A DNA stretch of 64,000 nt from CAXBCP01 sp963974055. Its GTDB lineage: Bacteria > Pseudomonadota > Alphaproteobacteria > MPNO01 > UBA830. The stretch covers positions 1-64,000 of the forward strand of contig CAXBCP010000009.1 of the NCBI GenBank assembly GCA_963974055.1, in the 5' to 3' direction. The translations under genes and the position numbers were made by a program. Position 1 is the stretch's first letter; each line of letters begins with the position of its first letter. The notes under the pieces are model-generated. The model ran no database searches. It saw nothing but the letters and a program-made list of their open reading frames with translations, and was not told where the DNA came from. Shown piece after piece: positions 60,084 through 64,000 of this stretch.

Positions 60084-61349
60084 CTACCCCGCCTGCCCCA
60101 CCCGCACCAGCACGTGGCGCTTCTTGCCCGCGGACAGCTTGATCACGCCGTCGGCATCCGCCCGGTCGGCGGCGATCTGCGCGTTTTCGTCGCCCAGCTT
60201 TTCGTCGTTCACGCGCGCACCGCCGCCGCGGATCAGGCGACGGGCTTCGCCGTTGCTGGTCGCGAGGCCGGCGCGGGCGAACAGGGCGAAGGCGGCGATG
60301 CCGCCGGCGAAATCGGCGGCGGGAATATCGACCGTCGGCAGGCCCGCGGCGGACTGGCCCTGCTCGAACGTCTCGGCGGCCGTGCGCTCGGCGTCGGCGG
60401 CGGCATCGGCGCCGTGGCACATCGCGGTCGCTTCGTTGGCGAGGATTTTCTTGGCCTCGTTGATATCGGCGTCCTGCAGCGCTTCGAGCCGCGCGGTCTC
60501 GTCCAGCGGCAGTTCGGTGAACAGGCGCAGGAAACGCCCGACATCGGCATCCGCCGTGTTCCGCCAGAACTGCCAGTAATCGTACGGGCTGACCCGGTCG
60601 GCGTTGAGCCAGACCGCGCCGTCGGCGGACTTGCCCATCTTGGCGCCGGACGCCGTGGTGATCAGCGGCGAGGTCAGGCCGAACAGCTGCGCGCCGTCGG
60701 TGCGGCGGCCGAGCTCGACCCCGTTGACGATATTGCCCCACTGGTCGGAGCCGCCCATCTGCAGGATACAGCCGTGGCGGCGGTGCAGTTCCATGAAGTC
60801 GTAGGCCTGCAGGATCATGTAGTTGAATTCGAGAAAGCTGAGCGGCTGTTCGCGGTCCAGCCGCAGCTTCACGGATTCGAAGCCGAGCATGCGGTTGACC
60901 GAAAAATGCCGCCCGTAATCGCGCAGGAACGGAATGTATTCCAGCTTATCGAGCCAGTCGGCATTGTCGACCATGACGGCATCGGTCGGCCCGTCGCCGA
61001 AGACCAGGAACTTTTCGAAGATGCCCTGGATGCCCGCCTTGTTGGCGGCGATGGTCTCGTCGGTGATCAGCTGGCGCGCTTCGTCCTTGCCCGACGGATC
61101 GCCGACCTTGGTGGTGCCGCCGCCCATCAGGACGATCGGCTTGTGGCCGCATTTCTGGAACCAGCGCAGCAGCATGATCGGCAGCAGCGAGCCGACATGC
61201 AGCGAATCCGCCGTGCAGTCGAACCCGATATAGGCGATGCGGGGCGTGCCTTCGGACAGGGCGGCGTCGAGCGCGTCGGCATCCGTGTTCTGATGGACGA
61301 AGCCGCGCTCGGTGACGGTTTTCAGAAAGGCCGATTTCGGCTCGGTCAT
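60084..61349 (-). CDS. tyrS: Tyrosyl-tRNA synthetase
   Basis: A 421-residue class I aminoacyl-tRNA synthetase. The HIGH motif appears as DSLHVGSLL (about residue 50) and KMSKS as ASGAKMGKSADG (about 237); GFDCTADSLHVG and MGGSDQWGNIVNG are TyrS-specific. An S4 RNA-binding domain ends the protein (NGEARRLIRGGGARVND). ATG 61349 gives MTEPKSAFLKTVTERG; the frame to 61460 is an upstream extension. It diverges from a polysaccharide deacetylase-anmK pair. Confidence 0.96.
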   Translation of the reverse strand: MTEPKSAFLKTVTERGFVHQNTDADALDAALSEGTPRIAYIGFDCTADSLHVGSLLPIMLLRWFQKCGHKPIVLMGGGTTKVGDPSGKDEARQLITDETIAANKAGIQGIFEKFLVFGDGPTDAVMVDNADWLDKLEYIPFLRDYGRHFSVNRMLGFESVKLRLDREQPLSFLEFNYMILQAYDFMELHRRHGCILQMGGSDQWGNIVNGVELGRRTDGAQLFGLTSPLITTASGAKMGKSADGAVWLNADRVSPYDYWQFWRNTADADVGRFLRLFTELPLDETARLEALQDADINEAKKILANEATAMCHGADAAADAERTAAETFEQGQSAAGLPTVDIPAADFAGGIAAFALFARAGLATSNGEARRLIRGGGARVNDEKLGDENAQIAADRADADGVIKLSAGKKRHVLVRVGQAG

Positions 61350-61515
61350 GGTCTTGGTTCCGGTTCGGGGTGGCGGTGACGTTTCGCGCTGCGTGGTATC
61401 ACAGGCGGGCGGGGAAATCCATCGACCCGCCCATTGACGCGACCCCCGTCGGACGCCCAAACTTCTCCCCGATCGATCGCCCCGAACATCAACCGCGACA
61501 CGGGAGAGCCAAGGA

Positions 61516-62388
61516 ATGAAACCACAGCGCTACGGACCCTTCGCCTATACGCCCATCAACCGCCGCCCGAAGATCGTCTGGCCCGACGGCAACCATGTGG
61601 CGCTCTGGATTATTCCCAATATCGAGACCTTCCCGCTCAACGAACCGGTGCCCGGCGGCACCGGGGTCGCCCCCGACGTCATCAACTGGGCGCCGCGCGA
61701 TTACGGCGCACGGGTCGGCGTGTTCCGCATCATGGACACGCTGACCAAGCACGGCATGCGCGGCACGGTCGCGCTCAACAGCGAGGTCTGCGCCGACTAC
61801 CCGGAGATCATCGAGGACGCGAAGGCGCTGAACTGGGAATTCATGGGCCACAACCAGTCGAACAGCCGCTACCTGCACACGATGGACGACGCGGCGGGGC
61901 GCGAGGTGGTGGCGGCCACCCTCAAGCAGATCGAAGACGCCACCGGCGTCCGGCCCAGAGGCTGGCTGTCGAGCGGGCTGCAGCAGAACTGGACGACGCT
62001 GGACGCGCTGATCGACGGCGGCGTCGAATATGTCGCCGACTTCGTCAATGACGACCAGCCCTACGTGATGGATGTGGACGGCCGGCAAATCTGCTCGATC
62101 CCCTATTCGTCGGAAATAAACGACCTGCCGCAATTCATGCGCCTCGGCCGGACGGCCGCCGAATTCACCGACATGATCAAACGCCAGTTCGACACCCTGT
62201 ACCGCGAAAGCGTCGAATCCGGGTCCGGCCGGGTCATGGCGATCTGCCTGCACCCGTTCATTATCGGCGTGCCGCACCGCATCAGCGCCCTCGACGAGGC
62301 GCTCGGCTATATCTTCGGCCATGACGGCGTGTGGAAGGCCACCGGCAGCGAGATCATAGAGCACTACCTCACCGGGGAGACATTCTGA
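61516..62388 (+). CDS. Polysaccharide deacetylase family protein (PuuE/HpdA-like)
   Basis: A 290-residue NodB-fold hydrolase. It starts RYGPFAYTPINRRPKIVWPDG and has ALWIIPNIETFPLNE, DYGARVGVFRIMDTLTKHGMRGTVALNSEVC and GHNQSNSRYLHTMDD, then LHPFIIGVPHRI with a His. This branch includes allantoinase PuuE-type enzymes that act on small amides rather than on polysaccharide. The exact substrate is unknown. GAGAGCCAAGGA precedes the ATG. The anmK gene follows after two bases. Confidence 0.87.
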   Translation: MKPQRYGPFAYTPINRRPKIVWPDGNHVALWIIPNIETFPLNEPVPGGTGVAPDVINWAPRDYGARVGVFRIMDTLTKHGMRGTVALNSEVCADYPEIIEDAKALNWEFMGHNQSNSRYLHTMDDAAGREVVAATLKQIEDATGVRPRGWLSSGLQQNWTTLDALIDGGVEYVADFVNDDQPYVMDVDGRQICSIPYSSEINDLPQFMRLGRTAAEFTDMIKRQFDTLYRESVESGSGRVMAICLHPFIIGVPHRISALDEALGYIFGHDGVWKATGSEIIEHYLTGETF

Positions 62389-62390
62389 GG

Positions 62391-63473
62391 ATGGCGGATT
62401 TCGCCCCGGTCTGGGCGTTGGGTCTGATGAGCGGCACGTCGATGGACGGCATCGATGCCGCCATTATCGAAACCGACGGCGAGCGGGTGACCGCCTTCGG
62501 CCCGGCCGCCACGACACCCTATGACGACGGCCTGCGGGACGCGATCCGCGCCAGCCTCGGCAACGCCCGTCCCGATCCCGCCGTGGCCAAAGGTCTTACC
62601 GATGCCCATGCCGCCTGCATCGAAGCCCTACTTTCCGAACACCCTGATTACAAAGGGAAAATTTCAATAGTAGGACTTCATGGTCATACGGTATTACACA
62701 CACCCGCCAACGGCGTTACCGTACAGATCGGCGACGGTCCGCGGCTGGCGGCGCGGACCGGAATCGACGTCGTTTCGGACTTCCGCAGCGCCGACGTGGC
62801 GGCCGGCGGCCAGGGCGCGCCCTTCGCGCCGCTCTATCACCGGGCCCTGTGCGGCGGTATCGACGGGCCCGTGGTCGTGCTCAATATCGGCGGGATTTCC
62901 AACATCACCTGGATCGGCGATAACGCTGCCGATCCCGTCGCGTTCGATACGGGACCGGGCAACGCCCTGCTCGACGACTGGGTCGCGGGCACTACCGACC
63001 TTTCCTGCGACCTCGACGGCCGGATCAGCGCAACCGGCGCGGTCGATCCCGCGGCGCTCGCCAAACTGCTCGACAATCCCTATTTCGATGCGCCGCCGCC
63101 CAAATCGCTCGACCGCCTGGATTTCACCATCGAGGCGGTTCGCGGCCTGTCGCCCGAAGACGGCGCCGCAACCCTCGCCCGTTTCACCTGCGAAACCGTC
63201 GTGTCGCACCTGAAACACCTGCCGGCGCGCCCGGCGCGGATACTGGTCACCGGCGGCGGGCGGAAAAACCCCAGCCTGATGGCCGGGCTGGCCGATCTGT
63301 CGGGACTGCCGGTGTCGCCGGTGGAAGCGGTCGGATGGGACGGCGACGCGATCGAGGCCCAGGCCTTCGCCTTTCTCGCCGTGCGGTCGATGCGGGGTCT
63401 GCCGCTCAGCGTGCCGACGACCACCGGCGTTCCGGCGCCGACGACCGGCGGACGGCTGCACCGCGCCGCCTAG
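62391..63473 (+). CDS. anmK: Anhydro-N-acetylmuramic acid kinase
   Basis: A 360-residue AnmK, which phosphorylates and opens 1,6-anhydroMurNAc released from peptidoglycan. GLMSGTSMDGIDAAIIETDG opens the protein; VVSDFRSADVAAGGQGAPFAP, AFDTGPGNALLDDW and VTGGGRKNPSLM are family signatures for sugar and ATP binding. The ATG at 62391 is two bases after the deacetylase stop with GAGG overlap; the longer frame lies in the upstream gene. The pairing with divergent tyrS is common in Alphaproteobacteria. Confidence 0.94.
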   Translation: MADFAPVWALGLMSGTSMDGIDAAIIETDGERVTAFGPAATTPYDDGLRDAIRASLGNARPDPAVAKGLTDAHAACIEALLSEHPDYKGKISIVGLHGHTVLHTPANGVTVQIGDGPRLAARTGIDVVSDFRSADVAAGGQGAPFAPLYHRALCGGIDGPVVVLNIGGISNITWIGDNAADPVAFDTGPGNALLDDWVAGTTDLSCDLDGRISATGAVDPAALAKLLDNPYFDAPPPKSLDRLDFTIEAVRGLSPEDGAATLARFTCETVVSHLKHLPARPARILVTGGGRKNPSLMAGLADLSGLPVSPVEAVGWDGDAIEAQAFAFLAVRSMRGLPLSVPTTTGVPAPTTGGRLHRAA

Positions 63474-63555
63474 AGCGTTTCATGTTTTGACGGCACCGGG
63501 GCGATTCCGCGCAAGCGGAAGATGCTCCGGCGCGGCAGCTCGATCATGCAGGGTT

Positions 63556-64000
63556 TCAGTGCCGCTGCGGCAGGTCGAGAAACGCGTAGCGGTCGCCGCT
63601 GGTGACGCGGATCGTCAGGACATCGTCATCGCGCAGCACGGTGTAGCGGATATCCACCCCCGCCTCGCCCGCCGCCCACAGCGTCCGGTACATGTCGGCG
63701 AGGGTATCGGCGGGCACGCCCTCGATGGACAGCACCGCATCGCCCGCCCGGAACCCGGCCCGCTGTCCCGGGCCGTCCTCGGTCACGCCGGTCACGTAGA
63801 GCCGGTGTTCGACCTCCGTCACGTGGATGCCGACCCACGGACGCGGCGCGCGCAGCGCCCGCCCGGTGCTGACCAGGTCGTCGTAAATCGGAAGCAGTTC
63901 GTCGATGGGCACGAACATATTGCCGGGCCGGCTGTCGCCGCTGTCCCCGACGGGCTCTTCGAGATAGAGCGAACCGACGCCGGCAAGCGCGCCGTCCTTG
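63556..64000 (-). CDS. HtrA/S1C-family trypsin-like protease, C-terminal part with PDZ domain (cut by window edge)
   Basis: The minus strand from the window edge to 63556 is an open frame with a Leu-Tyr-Leu-Glu-Glu-Pro segment, SGDSRPGNMFVPIDELLPI (end of the protease domain) and a PDZ domain WVGIHVTEVEHRLYVTGV with GPGQRAGFRAGDAVLSIEG. The N-terminal His-Asp-Ser catalytic region lies outside the window. It ends LDLPQRH. The 82 bases between it and anmK (63474-63555) are shared by the two stop regions and contain TAGAGCGTTTCATGTTTTGA, a motif that resembles dispersed alphaproteobacterial intergenic sequences. Confidence 0.8.
   Translation of the reverse strand, partial: KDGALAGVGSLYLEEPVGDSGDSRPGNMFVPIDELLPIYDDLVSTGRALRAPRPWVGIHVTEVEHRLYVTGVTEDGPGQRAGFRAGDAVLSIEGVPADTLADMYRTLWAAGEAGVDIRYTVLRDDDVLTIRVTSGDRYAFLDLPQRH

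Noticed and set aside
63474..63510. TAGAGCGTTTCATGTTTTGA as a functional site
   Set aside because: It resembles dispersed intergenic sequence in Alphaproteobacteria, but only one copy is in this window, so I did not list it as a repeat feature.
1..64000. tRNA, rRNA, CRISPR, insertion sequence or prophage
   Set aside because: I looked in all intergenic gaps and saw no cloverleaf, no regularly spaced repeats, no transposase or integrase and no phage structural genes.

Overview
The window is GC-rich, tightly packed DNA with short gaps, frequent ATGA/GTGA overlaps and several alphaproteobacterial marker families: an F1-ATPase zeta-inhibitor-like DUF1476 protein, a divergent tyrS/anmK pair, the neighbourhood DUF455-bcp-glnE-YhdP, an LbtU/imelysin iron cassette, and a Bug/TctC binding protein. 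It looks like a chromosomal segment of a free-living alphaproteobacterium, probably Rhodospirillales-like. That placement rests on gene content only. I see no rRNA, tRNA, CRISPR array, insertion sequence or phage genes.

Layout. 1-8114: a 5'-truncated trmO, a TctC-type binding protein, a DUF547/DUF3047 pair, and a minus-strand catabolic/transport series (amidase, glyoxalase, EamA permease, TauD-like dioxygenase, alpha/beta hydrolase). 8372-12218: cysteine desulfurase plus 2Fe-2S ferredoxin, a small secreted protein, an MFS exporter and purC. 12498-16182: opgG-opgH for periplasmic glucans. 16404-22615: a five-gene iron cassette (LbtU-like porin, imelysin, di-haem DUF1111 oxidoreductase, second imelysin, DUF1513) behind a Fur-box-like palindrome. 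22627-31048: housekeeping (NRDE, DUF1476, purB), a MarR regulator with two overlapping Bcr/CflA-type exporters, and hydrolases. 31222-42067: DUF455, bcp, an MBOAT/SGNH acyl-transfer pair, a dienelactone-hydrolase-like protein, glnE and a YhdP/AsmA-like protein. 42205-49461: an LLM monooxygenase with a cupin, an AT-rich regulatory gap with a nested inverted repeat, a periplasmic binding protein paired with a CHASE/PAS-type histidine kinase, a TauE-like permease and a second TauD-like dioxygenase.

49654-56746 is the most unusual part. It is a four-gene minus-strand operon behind a good sigma-70-like promoter. It encodes a secreted proline-rich protein; a 1057-residue secreted protein with a long coiled coil and a domain that strongly resembles the catalytic core of the anthrax edema factor / Bordetella CyaA / ExoY adenylyl cyclase toxins; a small exported protein; and a large probable outer-membrane beta-barrel. 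Finding a toxin-class (class II) adenylyl cyclase fold with its own putative export partners in what otherwise looks like an environmental alphaproteobacterium is the main discovery candidate. Key ATP- and metal-binding residues are present, but two residues of the catalytic loop appear changed.

56983-64000: a small unknown protein, a second dienelactone-hydrolase-like protein, an Hsp20 chaperone preceded by a perfect FNR/FixK-type box, a GST, a deazaflavin-type nitroreductase, tyrS, a polysaccharide deacetylase, anmK, and the 3' part of an HtrA-like protease.
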